From contig NZ_BILZ01000017.1 of the NCBI RefSeq assembly GCF_004000825.1, positions 1 to 64,000 on the forward strand: a stretch of 64,000 nt of DNA. The letters run 5' to 3'. Position numbers and translations under genes: made by a program. Below are positions 35,337 to 44,116 of the stretch, piece after piece (positions within the stretch are counted from its first letter, which is position 1; each line of letters starts with the position of its first letter). The stretch is from Paenibacillus kobensis NBRC 15729 (lineage in GTDB: Bacteria; Bacillota; Bacilli; Paenibacillales; Paenibacillaceae). The notes under the pieces are model-generated. The model was not told where the DNA came from and did not search any database. It worked only from the letters and a program-made list of their open reading frames with translations.

Positions 35337-37112
35337 ATGACGTCCGAGATAGGAGAGATCGAGCGAGTGTTTACCGTTCTGAAGAAACTCGGCTGGTTTT
35401 TTAAAGCGAATTGGAAGATGTACACGCTGTCCATCTTTCTTCTGACAGTAGTCGGAGTAATTGACGTCGTACCTCCCAAGCTCATCGGTTATACCATAGA
35501 TGGTATTAACCAAGGGACGCTTGGTGGGGCTCGTTTCTATGGAACCATCGCTGCCTGGTTTGGCGTTACCATTCTAGGATATTTGGCAACAGCAGTATGG
35601 TGGTACAAATTGTTCGGTAGCGCCTACCTATTAGAGCGGGTCTTTCGGACCCGATTGATAGGGCATTTTATGCGAATGAATCCGTCTTTCTACCAGAAAA
35701 AAAACAGCGGTGATTTGATGGCTTTGGCAACTAACGATGTACAATCCATCTCGACAACGGTTGGTTATGGGATTGTTACGTTGTTTGATGCAAGCGTCTT
35801 TATGCTCACTATTCTTATTATGATGCTGGTTACTGTCAGTGCTAAATTGACATTGGTATCGTTGTTGCCTCTTCCTGTGATGGCCATTTTACTAAAGGCC
35901 TATGGAAGTCGGCTGCATCAAAGATTTAAAGCCGTTCAAACGGCATTTGGACAAATGAACAGCTATGTTTTGGAGGCGGTGAGCGGGGCTCGTGTCGTTA
36001 GGGCATTCGTTCAAGAAGAGGCGTCCGCATCAATATTCAGCAGCATTACAAAAAAAGTTAGGGATTGCAATATTGCTGTAGCGAGAGTCGACTCATTAAT
36101 CGAGCCGACTACAAAGGGGTTTATCGGCCTGAGTTACGTTATTGGACTGGCCTATGGGGGGTATCTTGTTTTTAACAGTGAAATAACGTTGGGAGATCTG
36201 GTATCCTTTAATGTTTTTCTTGGCATGCTCATCTGGCCAATGTTCGCGGTTGGCGAAGTGGTGAATATTATGCAAAGAGGGAAGGCTTCTCTTGAACGTC
36301 TAGAAGAAACTATGGGATTCGAGCCAGATGTGCAAGATTTGGCTGTAACGAGTAGCGTGGAGACACCGCAGGATATCGCATTTGACCGCGTCACTTTTCG
36401 ATACCCTTCCACCCCCTTTGATAATCTTAAGGACGTAACGTTTAAGGTGGTTCACGGAAAGACTATCGGCATAGTTGGACGCACAGGGAGCGGGAAGACA
36501 ACCCTGCTTAGACAACTTCTCAGGGAATTTACGTTAAGAAGTGGTTCGATCTCAATTTCTGGAGTTCCAATCGAAGGAATACCTATATCCCAATTAAGGT
36601 CATGGATCGGCTATGTGCCGCAGCAGTCCTATATATTTTCGTCCACGATAAGGGACAATATATGGTTTGGTCGCGACCAGGGGACGGAGGAAGAATTGCA
36701 ACTCGTCCTTGAACAAACCGCTTTAGTCAGGGATGTGCAATCCTTTCCACTCGGCCTCGATACAACAGTAGGAGAGAATGGGATTGGTTTGTCGGGGGGA
36801 CAAAAGCAGCGCATCTCCATTGCAAGGGCGCTCATTACAAACCCTGAAATATTACTCTTGGACGATGCACTGTCTGCTGTAGATGCACATACCGAATCCG
36901 AGATTGTTCATGCGATTCGCATGGACAGAAAAGGAAAAACCACATTTATCGTAACCCATCGAATGTCTGTAACCCAGCATGCGGACCGAATTCTTGTACT
37001 GGAAGACGGACGGATTACGGAGGAAGGGACCCACGATGAGTTGATGGCGTTGAAAGGCTGGTACAGCGCGCAGTATATCCGGCAGCAATATGAAGAAAAG
37101 TTATTCGTTTGA
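35337..37112 (+). CDS. ABC exporter subunit with a degenerate ATP site (BmrC-like)
   Basis: 591 residues: an ABC transmembrane domain of about six helices (KMYTLSIFLLTVVGVIDVVP first), then an ATPase domain with Walker A GRTGSGKTT, signature LSGGQKQR, and Walker B ILLLDDALSAVD. The catalytic glutamate after Walker B is replaced by Asp, so this subunit supplies the degenerate site of a heterodimer, as in BmrC and TM287. A GTG at 35367 with AGGAGA upstream is an alternative start. It is followed directly by its partner and probably exports the cluster product. Confidence 0.9.
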   Translation: MTSEIGEIERVFTVLKKLGWFFKANWKMYTLSIFLLTVVGVIDVVPPKLIGYTIDGINQGTLGGARFYGTIAAWFGVTILGYLATAVWWYKLFGSAYLLERVFRTRLIGHFMRMNPSFYQKKNSGDLMALATNDVQSISTTVGYGIVTLFDASVFMLTILIMMLVTVSAKLTLVSLLPLPVMAILLKAYGSRLHQRFKAVQTAFGQMNSYVLEAVSGARVVRAFVQEEASASIFSSITKKVRDCNIAVARVDSLIEPTTKGFIGLSYVIGLAYGGYLVFNSEITLGDLVSFNVFLGMLIWPMFAVGEVVNIMQRGKASLERLEETMGFEPDVQDLAVTSSVETPQDIAFDRVTFRYPSTPFDNLKDVTFKVVHGKTIGIVGRTGSGKTTLLRQLLREFTLRSGSISISGVPIEGIPISQLRSWIGYVPQQSYIFSSTIRDNIWFGRDQGTEEELQLVLEQTALVRDVQSFPLGLDTTVGENGIGLSGGQKQRISIARALITNPEILLLDDALSAVDAHTESEIVHAIRMDRKGKTTFIVTHRMSVTQHADRILVLEDGRITEEGTHDELMALKGWYSAQYIRQQYEEKLFV

Positions 37113-37147
37113 CTCATGACCATTTAAAGCGAATCGGAGGTGTAACG

Positions 37148-39223
37148 GTGGAAAAGCGGAAGGCAGCAAAACGTCTACTGCATTATGCCTTAATATTCTG
37201 GAAACCGATTGCATTAGCCATTCTGCTGCTGTCAGCTGCAATTTATGCGGAACTGATGGGGCCTTTTATCGCAAAAAAAATGATTGATACCCATGTGCTG
37301 GGCATTCAGAAAGCCTGGTATGAGACCCATTCAACCGGCTCTGAGGTGGTCAATTTTAGAGGTGCCTCTTACAAAAGGGAGGATCACTTTAAGGAAGGGG
37401 AGGCCAAGGGTCACGAGGTACATATACTTCAGGTAGGTGGACAATTTGTGTTCATCAACGAGCCAGTAGTGTTGGAAGGGAAGCGGACTAGAGTTGGCCA
37501 AACCGTCATCGTGACGCTCGAAGACCGGAGTACCCGCTATCCAGCCGAGCTGTTGTCGGCCAGTGAGGTGTATTCGTTTTTTAAGCCGGAGATTTCAAGT
37601 TTACTCAACCTTGCACTTTATTACTTTGGTTTGTTGATTTTGTCGAGTGTGTTGATATTCGGACAGCGGTTCTATCTACAAAGTGCAGCAAACTGCATCA
37701 TTCAAAAAATGAGGGAAGATCTGTTCCAGCGCCTCCAGCGACTATCCATTCGTTACTTTGATAATCAACTTGCAGGTGTAACCGTATCCCGAATCACCAA
37801 CGATACGGAGGCTGTGCGGGAGTTGTATGTTTCAGTACTGGCTAATTTTTTTACCGTTGTCATGCACATGGCTGCCATTGTAGCAGCACTGTTCATTTTG
37901 AACTACAGACTGGCTCTTATCGTTCTGCCCTTGATCCCGCTGCTTTACGTATGGGTAATAGTGTACCGGCGGTTTGCGGAGAACTACAATCATGTCATCC
38001 GGGACCGATTAGGCAAAATACATGCCAAATTAAATGAGACTATTCAAGGGATGCCGATCATTCAGGCATATCGACGCGAACAGGTTATTCAAAAACAATT
38101 TGACAGTGTAAATCAACAGCACTGGGTCTATCAAAATAAACTCCTGCATTTAAACGCCATTACATCGCATAATCTCGTAAAGGTTGTCCGTAATCTTTTA
38201 TTTGTTATAGTAATATGGTTTTACTTTGGTGACTGGTTAGGATCGGTAGTCACGGTGGGCGTGTTGTATGCCTTTGTTGATTATGTTAACCGCTTGACAT
38301 CCCCTATCATGGGCATGATCAACCAGTTGTCCAATATGGAAACGGCACTTGTGTCCGCCTACCGGGTATTCGAGCTCTTCGAGGAGCCGGCACAACAGGA
38401 AGTCGCCCCGGAGCTGCAAACTCGCTATCGTGGCAATATAAGATTCGAGGACGTATGGTTTGCCTACAAGGATGACGAATATGTACTGAAAGGCATTTCT
38501 TTCGAGGTTAAGGAGGGGCAAACCATTGCACTCATAGGACATACCGGATCGGGAAAGAGTTCAGTCGCCAACCTTCTACTCCGGTACTATGATGCAAACA
38601 AGGGTTCAATTTGCATCGACGGTCGAGATATATGCGATATACCGGTAAAAAACCTGCGCACGCAAATGGGCATCGTCCTTCAAGATCCCTTTTTGTTTAC
38701 GGGAACGATTTACTCTAATATATCCCTGATGGAACATCGGATTACAGTGGAAAAAGCTGAAAAGGCCCTGAGGGATGTCGGTGCAGCGGAGATGATCAAT
38801 CAGCTTCCGAATGGATTGTTGGAACCTGTCACGGAAAACGGTACTACACTATCGTCGGGCCAACGCCAGCTCATTTCGTTCGCACGAGCCCTAGCGTTCG
38901 ACCCGTCTATACTGATTTTGGATGAGGCAACGTCCAACGTCGATTCTGAAACGGAGTCAATCATTCAGCATGCACTTCAGGTTCTTAAAGAGGGAAGAAC
39001 AACCATTCTAATCGCACATCGCATGTCGACGATCAAATCGGCAGATTTGATCCTTGTTCTGGATCAAGGTGAAATTAAGGAGAGCGGGAATCACCAAGAT
39101 CTTATGGACTTGAAGGGAAGATACTATAGTATGTATATGGTGCAAACGGGTATGGGCGAGGCAGTCGTCTCTAACTATGCATTAGAAGCAAAGCTGGGGG
39201 AGGAAGAGAAAAGTACGGCGTAG
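37148..39223 (+). CDS. ABC exporter subunit with extracellular insertion (BmrD-like)
   Basis: About 691 residues. The first transmembrane helix (PIALAILLLSAAIYAELMGP) is followed by an extra extracellular domain of about 100 residues before the second helix, as in BmrD/YheH. The ATPase has Walker A GHTGSGKSS, an altered signature LSSGQRQL, and Walker B ILILDEATSNVD with the catalytic glutamate present. It therefore pairs with the preceding subunit. GTG 37148 has GGAGGT 6 nt upstream; the frame is open back to 37109, overlapping the previous gene. A terminator-like hairpin follows. Confidence 0.9.
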   Translation: MEKRKAAKRLLHYALIFWKPIALAILLLSAAIYAELMGPFIAKKMIDTHVLGIQKAWYETHSTGSEVVNFRGASYKREDHFKEGEAKGHEVHILQVGGQFVFINEPVVLEGKRTRVGQTVIVTLEDRSTRYPAELLSASEVYSFFKPEISSLLNLALYYFGLLILSSVLIFGQRFYLQSAANCIIQKMREDLFQRLQRLSIRYFDNQLAGVTVSRITNDTEAVRELYVSVLANFFTVVMHMAAIVAALFILNYRLALIVLPLIPLLYVWVIVYRRFAENYNHVIRDRLGKIHAKLNETIQGMPIIQAYRREQVIQKQFDSVNQQHWVYQNKLLHLNAITSHNLVKVVRNLLFVIVIWFYFGDWLGSVVTVGVLYAFVDYVNRLTSPIMGMINQLSNMETALVSAYRVFELFEEPAQQEVAPELQTRYRGNIRFEDVWFAYKDDEYVLKGISFEVKEGQTIALIGHTGSGKSSVANLLLRYYDANKGSICIDGRDICDIPVKNLRTQMGIVLQDPFLFTGTIYSNISLMEHRITVEKAEKALRDVGAAEMINQLPNGLLEPVTENGTTLSSGQRQLISFARALAFDPSILILDEATSNVDSETESIIQHALQVLKEGRTTILIAHRMSTIKSADLILVLDQGEIKESGNHQDLMDLKGRYYSMYMVQTGMGEAVVSNYALEAKLGEEEKSTA

Positions 39224-39265
39224 GGATGGAGGGACCGCTATCGTGAGTATTGAAACAGACCGTGT

Positions 39266-39310
39266 GGGTTGAGCGAATTGCTTACTTGATCAACCCTCTT
39301 AATTTCTTCA
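39266..39310 (+). terminator. Terminator-like hairpin at the right end of the cluster
   Basis: GGGTTGA (39266-39272) and TCAACCC (39290-39296) form a 7-bp stem with a 17-nt loop, followed by TCTTAATTTCTTC. It may end the ABC transporter transcript and lies near the convergent gene at 39480. Confidence 0.5.
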
Positions 39311-39479
39311 ATATGAAAACTGCTAGGCGGCAAGCTGGCATCGAATGCTTGTCGATGTCAGCTTACCCTAAACATGCATAAAATATACCCCTATGCTTTT
39401 ACCTAGGAGAACTAACGTCCATCATAAAGGTGCTAATATAGGGACAGAGATTGGTGTTCTCAAGTGAAAACGGCTGGAT

Positions 39480-40490
39480 CTAGGCCTGATAGTCATCTAT
39501 TAGTCTAACAACTCGAGAAAGACATTTGATTTCTAGGTCTTTAATCATCTCGAGCTTTATACGGATATTTGCGATTAACTCTTGATTTCCGGTAAATTGA
39601 AATTTCAGCAGCCAGTTTCTTAATATGAATGCGTCGCTTTCGATAGTTTTGTAAGTTTGAATCTCCGTTTGAAGATTGAGGGCGTACTGTTTCTCGAGTT
39701 CTTCCAGACAAAGGGCCACACATTTTTTATGCTCCCAAAAGATGTGGAATGCTCTGCTATCTATTTTGTTCTCCAACATTTCAAACAAGATGGAGTAAGT
39801 GCTCGTCCCGAAGGAAAATTGTGTTTGGTTTCCCATCATGATATGACGTCGAGAAGTGTTCCTGCCGTGGAGGTAGTCAGAAAGCAGCATATATACTAAT
39901 TCAATATCGAATCGGTAATTATAATGCTCATTTTCTTTAAACAAATTGATCTCATCAAAAAAACTGAATTTTTCTTCCTCAGGTATAGTCAGCGTCGCGT
40001 TGTAGGCGGTTACAAATTCGTGATAGGGAACATTGAAGGTTTTAAATATCTTGCTATTATCAAATGCCGAAACAGTTAATTGTTCATACTCTTCATCATA
40101 TCCATTAATAAAAATATCATGAACATAATTTTCTCTCTCATAGTTGCTGGAGTAACTCAGGTAGTATTCATCTACAAAGGTGTATACATAAAATTCTTGC
40201 TCGATTGCAGCACGAATAAAATTTAATATGCTACCTTCCACAAGTTGCTTGGTTATTCTGTTAACAGTGAAAAGCGGATGAGTAGTGTACTGAGAAATAC
40301 AATTATAAGGAAGATAAAAATTGAGTTTTGGGTCACGTTCCGTCGGATCATTATTAAAATAGAGCTGTAGATAATTCGAAAAGGCCCAATTTTTAAGCCT
40401 TTGATCATCGGCGGAGAAGAGTGAAAGTGGATAAGCATGATGAAGGTAACCGTGTACCAAGGGCTGATGAACCGGTAGGATTTTTAACAA
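39480..40490 (-). CDS. Unknown cluster-end protein, possibly C39/BtrH-like (copy 2)
   Basis: 336 residues on the reverse strand, homologous to the gene at 15284. Shared anchors are YLHHAYPLS, FSNYLQL, YTFVDEYYL, a His then NGYDEEYE, YRFDIELVYMLLSDYL and FHIFWEHKKC. The start TTG on the reverse strand at 40490 has GAGGTGA about 7 nt upstream. It converges on the exporter genes. The DEYY followed by HDIFINGYDEE pattern is a little closer to the C39/BtrH fold than in copy 1. Function unknown; its mirror position suggests a role linked to the cluster or to its mobility. Confidence 0.6.
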   Translation of the reverse strand: MLKILPVHQPLVHGYLHHAYPLSLFSADDQRLKNWAFSNYLQLYFNNDPTERDPKLNFYLPYNCISQYTTHPLFTVNRITKQLVEGSILNFIRAAIEQEFYVYTFVDEYYLSYSSNYERENYVHDIFINGYDEEYEQLTVSAFDNSKIFKTFNVPYHEFVTAYNATLTIPEEEKFSFFDEINLFKENEHYNYRFDIELVYMLLSDYLHGRNTSRRHIMMGNQTQFSFGTSTYSILFEMLENKIDSRAFHIFWEHKKCVALCLEELEKQYALNLQTEIQTYKTIESDAFILRNWLLKFQFTGNQELIANIRIKLEMIKDLEIKCLSRVVRLIDDYQA

Positions 40491-41100
40491 GCGGGAATCA
40501 CCTCAGGACGAATTTTGTAAACAATTTGATGATAACTGATAATTGGTTAATTGTCTATAATATGGATAACAATACAGATGAATACTCTTGTAGAAAAGGG
40601 ATGGGTTGCACAAAACTCAGCATATTGCAATATCGTAACAGAGTGGAAAAAGAACGATAAGAAAGAGGTAGGTGTTCAAGGAAGCCACTAGAGCTATAGC
40701 TCATACCATAGATGTCCTCCATTTTTAGCAGGTGTAATTTCAAGAGAAAACGCCTCCCACGAGTTTATCGACATCAGAAACAAGCTGTTGCATCGAGGGG
40801 ACTACTTTTTAAAGTAAAATAACTACATAACGAAGTGGTGCTGGCTGAATGTCGGGTGACAAGAACATATATGCTTAAAAGTCGCGTAGTTGCGGCTTTT
40901 TTTATTTTTAACGAAAGCGTAATAGAAGGCCGTTCTTATAATAATCGGGTTGGCTGGTGGAGATACTCATCATTATGTGGGCTGGTTTATTATAACGGGA
41001 TTGGAAATATGTGCCGATCCACCTATGGCTTAGGTCTGGCTCCTTCATGGAGACAATGGTGACCTATCGAAACTACATCAAAGACGAGGGGGAACAGATC
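40491..41100. other. Gap between the cluster and the germination operon
   Basis: About 610 bases without a convincing gene. It holds the upstream region of the reverse gene, a hairpin with T-run at 40877-40910 and the gerA leader. Short open frames here have no ribosome binding site or family features. No sigma-G-type promoter could be picked with confidence. Confidence 0.45.
40877..40910 (+). terminator. Terminator-like hairpin upstream of gerA
   Basis: AAAAGTCGC (40877-40885) pairs with GCGGCTTTT (40892-40900, one G-U) and is followed by seven T. No forward gene lies just before it, so it may be an attenuator or insulate the germination operon from read-through. Confidence 0.7.
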
Positions 41101-42705
41101 ATGTCGTTATTTCAATGGTATATCCGAAAGCAAAATGGAGCTTTAAAAAGCCAGCATAATAAGGGTGCATCCCCCAACAATCAAGATCAAGCTGACGCTG
41201 ACATTTCCATAATAAACGCTGGACCGTTAGAGAAACGTCTTGACTGGATTCGTCAACAGTTGGTCAACTGTTCCGATGTGGTTTATCACACATTCGTTGC
41301 AGGTCCTAATCAGAAGTGTGCATTGATCTATATGAGTGGCATGATTGACCTGAATACGATTCAAGAAGAAGTTCTGAATCGTATCTTATCTTTAAAAGTA
41401 CAGGACGCGAATCAATTCCGGTTTCAAATCTTTGAACAGAAGCAGTTGTCTGTTATTCATCAGACAGAGATAACGACCTTGCAGCAAGGGGTGTCGACTG
41501 TTCTAAACGGACATGCCCTGCTACTTGTCGAGGACGAACAGAGAATGATTGATTTCTCAATCACTTCCTACGAGACTAGATCAATCGTAGATCCACCGAA
41601 TGAGGCCGTATTACGGGGACCACGAGAAGCTTTTATAGAAAACCTGGACATTAATCTGACCCTGATCCGAAGACGACTAAAAACTCCTGAATTAAAGATG
41701 GAAACAATGCTGATCGGATCCATGACACAAACCCGAGTTGTAGTCGCGTATGTTCATGGCATTTGCAAACAAGAGCTAGTAGATGAAGTGAAAAAGCGAT
41801 TGGCGGATATTGAAGTTGACAGTATTCTCGGAAGCAGCTATATAGAAGATTTTATTGAGGACTGTCCATTTTCGCCTTTCCCTCAGTTGCAAAATACCGA
41901 GCGTCCGGATACAGTTACGGCTTCCTTACTGGAGGGGCGAGTAGCCATTTTGGTGGATGGCACGCCACTCACATTGCTTGCACCGACTACTTTTTTTATG
42001 ATGATGCAGTCCGCAGAGGACTACTATCAAAGGTATATTGCAGCGACATGGATCCGTTGGATCCGTTACTTCTTTGTCATGATTTCTTTGTTCTTACCCT
42101 CATTTTATATCGCAGTCACGACGTTTCATCCAGAGATGATCCCGGCAAAGCTGCTTGTCACGGTCACGTCATCACGGGAGGTTGTGCCCTTTCCTGCTTT
42201 GGTAGAAGCATTAATTATGGAGGTATCCTTCGAAGCATTGCGGGAAGCGGCGGTGCGAATCCCCAAAGCGATCGGTCAAGCGGTGTCAATTATCGGGGCA
42301 CTCATAATAGGCACTGCTGCCGTTCAAGCTGGAATTGTATCGGCATCGATGGTCATTATTGTTTCGTTGACAGGCATTTCCTCCTTTATTAATCCACACT
42401 ATGATCTAGGCTTGGCCTTGCGGTTTTTACGGTTTCCGATCATGATTTTGGCTGGTGCTTTTGGCTTATTCGGCGTATCCTGCGGGATCCTACTTATCTA
42501 CATTCATCTAGTCAATTTGCGTTCCTTTGGTACGCCATATCTGTATCCAATCGTGCCTATGGTAATGAGCGATCTTAAGGACACCTTATCTAGAGTTCCC
42601 TGGTGGCTGATGAAGAAACGTCCTTTCATTACGGGGACAAATCCTTCGAGACAGCGGGTGAATCCCCGTAAATGGGCGTTGGAAAGGGAGGATGAAGGAG
42701 ATTGA
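41101..42705 (+). CDS. Spore germination protein, GerA family A subunit
   Basis: Inner spore-membrane subunit of a germinant receptor, about 534 residues. A hydrophilic N-terminal domain (LEKRLDWIRQQLVNCSDVVY, then GSMTQTRVVVAYVHGICKQE) is followed by the family block RPDTVTASLLEGRVAILVDG and PLTLLAPTTFFMMMQ. Several transmembrane helices follow (RYFFVMISLFLPSFYIAVTT and beyond), and the basic tail ends the protein. ATG 41101 has GAGGGGG 8 nt upstream. Its 4-nt overlap with gerC implies an operon. The operon order A-C-small-B differs from the A-B-C order of B. subtilis gerA. Confidence 0.92.
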   Translation: MSLFQWYIRKQNGALKSQHNKGASPNNQDQADADISIINAGPLEKRLDWIRQQLVNCSDVVYHTFVAGPNQKCALIYMSGMIDLNTIQEEVLNRILSLKVQDANQFRFQIFEQKQLSVIHQTEITTLQQGVSTVLNGHALLLVEDEQRMIDFSITSYETRSIVDPPNEAVLRGPREAFIENLDINLTLIRRRLKTPELKMETMLIGSMTQTRVVVAYVHGICKQELVDEVKKRLADIEVDSILGSSYIEDFIEDCPFSPFPQLQNTERPDTVTASLLEGRVAILVDGTPLTLLAPTTFFMMMQSAEDYYQRYIAATWIRWIRYFFVMISLFLPSFYIAVTTFHPEMIPAKLLVTVTSSREVVPFPALVEALIMEVSFEALREAAVRIPKAIGQAVSIIGALIIGTAAVQAGIVSASMVIIVSLTGISSFINPHYDLGLALRFLRFPIMILAGAFGLFGVSCGILLIYIHLVNLRSFGTPYLYPIVPMVMSDLKDTLSRVPWWLMKKRPFITGTNPSRQRVNPRKWALEREDEGD

Positions 42706-43877
42706 AATGTGTATTTGGTTTACTGTCCCTGTTGTTCCTTACCGGTTGTTGGTCATCCATCGAATTAAATGACCGTGCTTTTGTGCGAATGGCGGTTTTG
42801 GATAAAACCCAATCAGGTCTCGAGCTTTCCCTCGATTTTACGTTGCCCAGCCGATTGATTCCTGGATCGGCAGGAGGAGGAGGGGGAGAGCAAGCCGGTA
42901 AACCATACACGTACATTTCTAATACGGGAAAGGACTTTGGCGAAGCTTATCGTAAAATACAATCAGATTTGTCACGGAAAATCAGCTTCGGTCAAACACG
43001 TGCAATTATAATCGGCAGGCAATTAGCCGAAGAAGGAATCGAGCCGATCCTGGATTTCTTGGCGCGTGAACCGACGATTCATATGAACGCCTACCTGTTT
43101 GTAACGCCCGGAAAGGCCAAAGAAATCGAAAAGATTTCTGCTATAATGGAAAGATTTCCAACAGATATCTTGGTGGGATATGCCAATTCACGTGTAACTG
43201 TGGATACCACAATTAAGGATTTTCTAATGCTCAACTACACCGGAGGTGATATTATTTTGCCGATTCTTAAATTTGGAAGAACAAGAATTGAAAGCGAAAA
43301 GGAAAAGGAACAAACGTGGATGGGAACCAGTGGTGCTGCTATTTTTAAGCAAGGAAAGATGGTGGGCACATTAAATACAAGTGAAATGCGGGGGGGATTG
43401 TGGATTCTTGGAAAGCTGAAGGATGCGGAAATTTCGGTTCCTTCTCCGACCGATGGCAAAGATATAAGCTTCATGATCAAAAACCTGCACACTCACATCA
43501 TCCCCAAAGTCAGAGAAGATCAAGTCGAAATATTCATTAAATGTAAGGCTGAAGCAGAAGTACTTTCGTCGAATTCGAATATTAACTTGTTGGATAGTAA
43601 ACAGTTGAATAAACTCGGAAAAAGTCTCGACATGAAAGTAAACGAGCGAATGATTAGAACCATAGACAAGACTAAAAAAGTACAATCAGATCCCTTCCGA
43701 ATTGGAGAATACATAGATTGGAATTATCCCGGGAAGTGGAAGAATATGAAGCCACGTTGGCGGGCTCTATACAGCAGTATCAAAGTAGAGATGCAAACGA
43801 GCATCAAGGTCAAGCAGGTAGGTACATATCGTCATGATGTACACGTAACAACAGATCCGCTAAACGAGGTGGAGTAA
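42702..43877 (+). CDS. Spore germination lipoprotein, Ger(x)C family
   Basis: 391 residues. An N-terminal signal with lipobox LTGC (MKCVFGLLSLLFLTGCWSS) makes it a lipoprotein; ELNDRAFVRMAVLDKTQSGL and KISFGQTRAIIIGRQLAEEG are characteristic of the Ger(x)C family. This subunit sits on the outer face of the spore inner membrane and is needed for the receptor. TTG 42702 overlaps gerA by 4 nt with GGGAGG about 10 nt upstream. The protein is complete, ending just at the next gene's ATG. Confidence 0.92.
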   Translation: MKCVFGLLSLLFLTGCWSSIELNDRAFVRMAVLDKTQSGLELSLDFTLPSRLIPGSAGGGGGEQAGKPYTYISNTGKDFGEAYRKIQSDLSRKISFGQTRAIIIGRQLAEEGIEPILDFLAREPTIHMNAYLFVTPGKAKEIEKISAIMERFPTDILVGYANSRVTVDTTIKDFLMLNYTGGDIILPILKFGRTRIESEKEKEQTWMGTSGAAIFKQGKMVGTLNTSEMRGGLWILGKLKDAEISVPSPTDGKDISFMIKNLHTHIIPKVREDQVEIFIKCKAEAEVLSSNSNINLLDSKQLNKLGKSLDMKVNERMIRTIDKTKKVQSDPFRIGEYIDWNYPGKWKNMKPRWRALYSSIKVEMQTSIKVKQVGTYRHDVHVTTDPLNEVE

Positions 43878-44101
43878 TGATCGTCATTGGCATCCTGTAC
43901 GTCTGCATTGTTTGTTATGAGTGGCGCTATATGAAACATAAAAAACGCAAAAAGCGCACTTTTCAATATGTGCTTGGTACTGCTGCCTTGTTATTTCTAT
44001 GCTTTGAAGCCTTATATTATTTCAGGGAGCAATGGACAATAGCTGAGGGGATTCAAACCGTATTCGGACCCATTGAAAAAATCATTCGAATGGAAAAATG
44101 A
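43877..44101 (+). CDS. Small membrane protein of the germination operon
   Basis: 74 residues with two hydrophobic stretches: IVIGILYVCIVCYEW and FQYVLGTAALLFLCFEALYY, separated by the very basic KHKKRKKRT. ATG 43877 uses the last base of the gerC stop (TAATG), so translation is coupled. Small D-type proteins of this sort accompany many ger operons, where they tune receptor function. The identity is inferred from size, topology and position; no catalytic motif is present. Confidence 0.7.
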   Translation: MIVIGILYVCIVCYEWRYMKHKKRKKRTFQYVLGTAALLFLCFEALYYFREQWTIAEGIQTVFGPIEKIIRMEK

Positions 44102-44116
44102 AAGGGAGAATATACG

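Noticed and set aside
39385-39410. CsoR-like half-site near ATACCCC
   Set aside because: It lacks the second GGGTA arm and is far from a promoter or sulfur gene.
40521-40561. TTGATG and TATAAT before gerA
   Set aside because: The 24-nt spacer is too long, and a sigma-G promoter is expected for a ger operon.
40835-41062. 75-codon open frame before gerA
   Set aside because: It spans the terminator-like hairpin, has no ribosome binding site, and is unlike any known protein.
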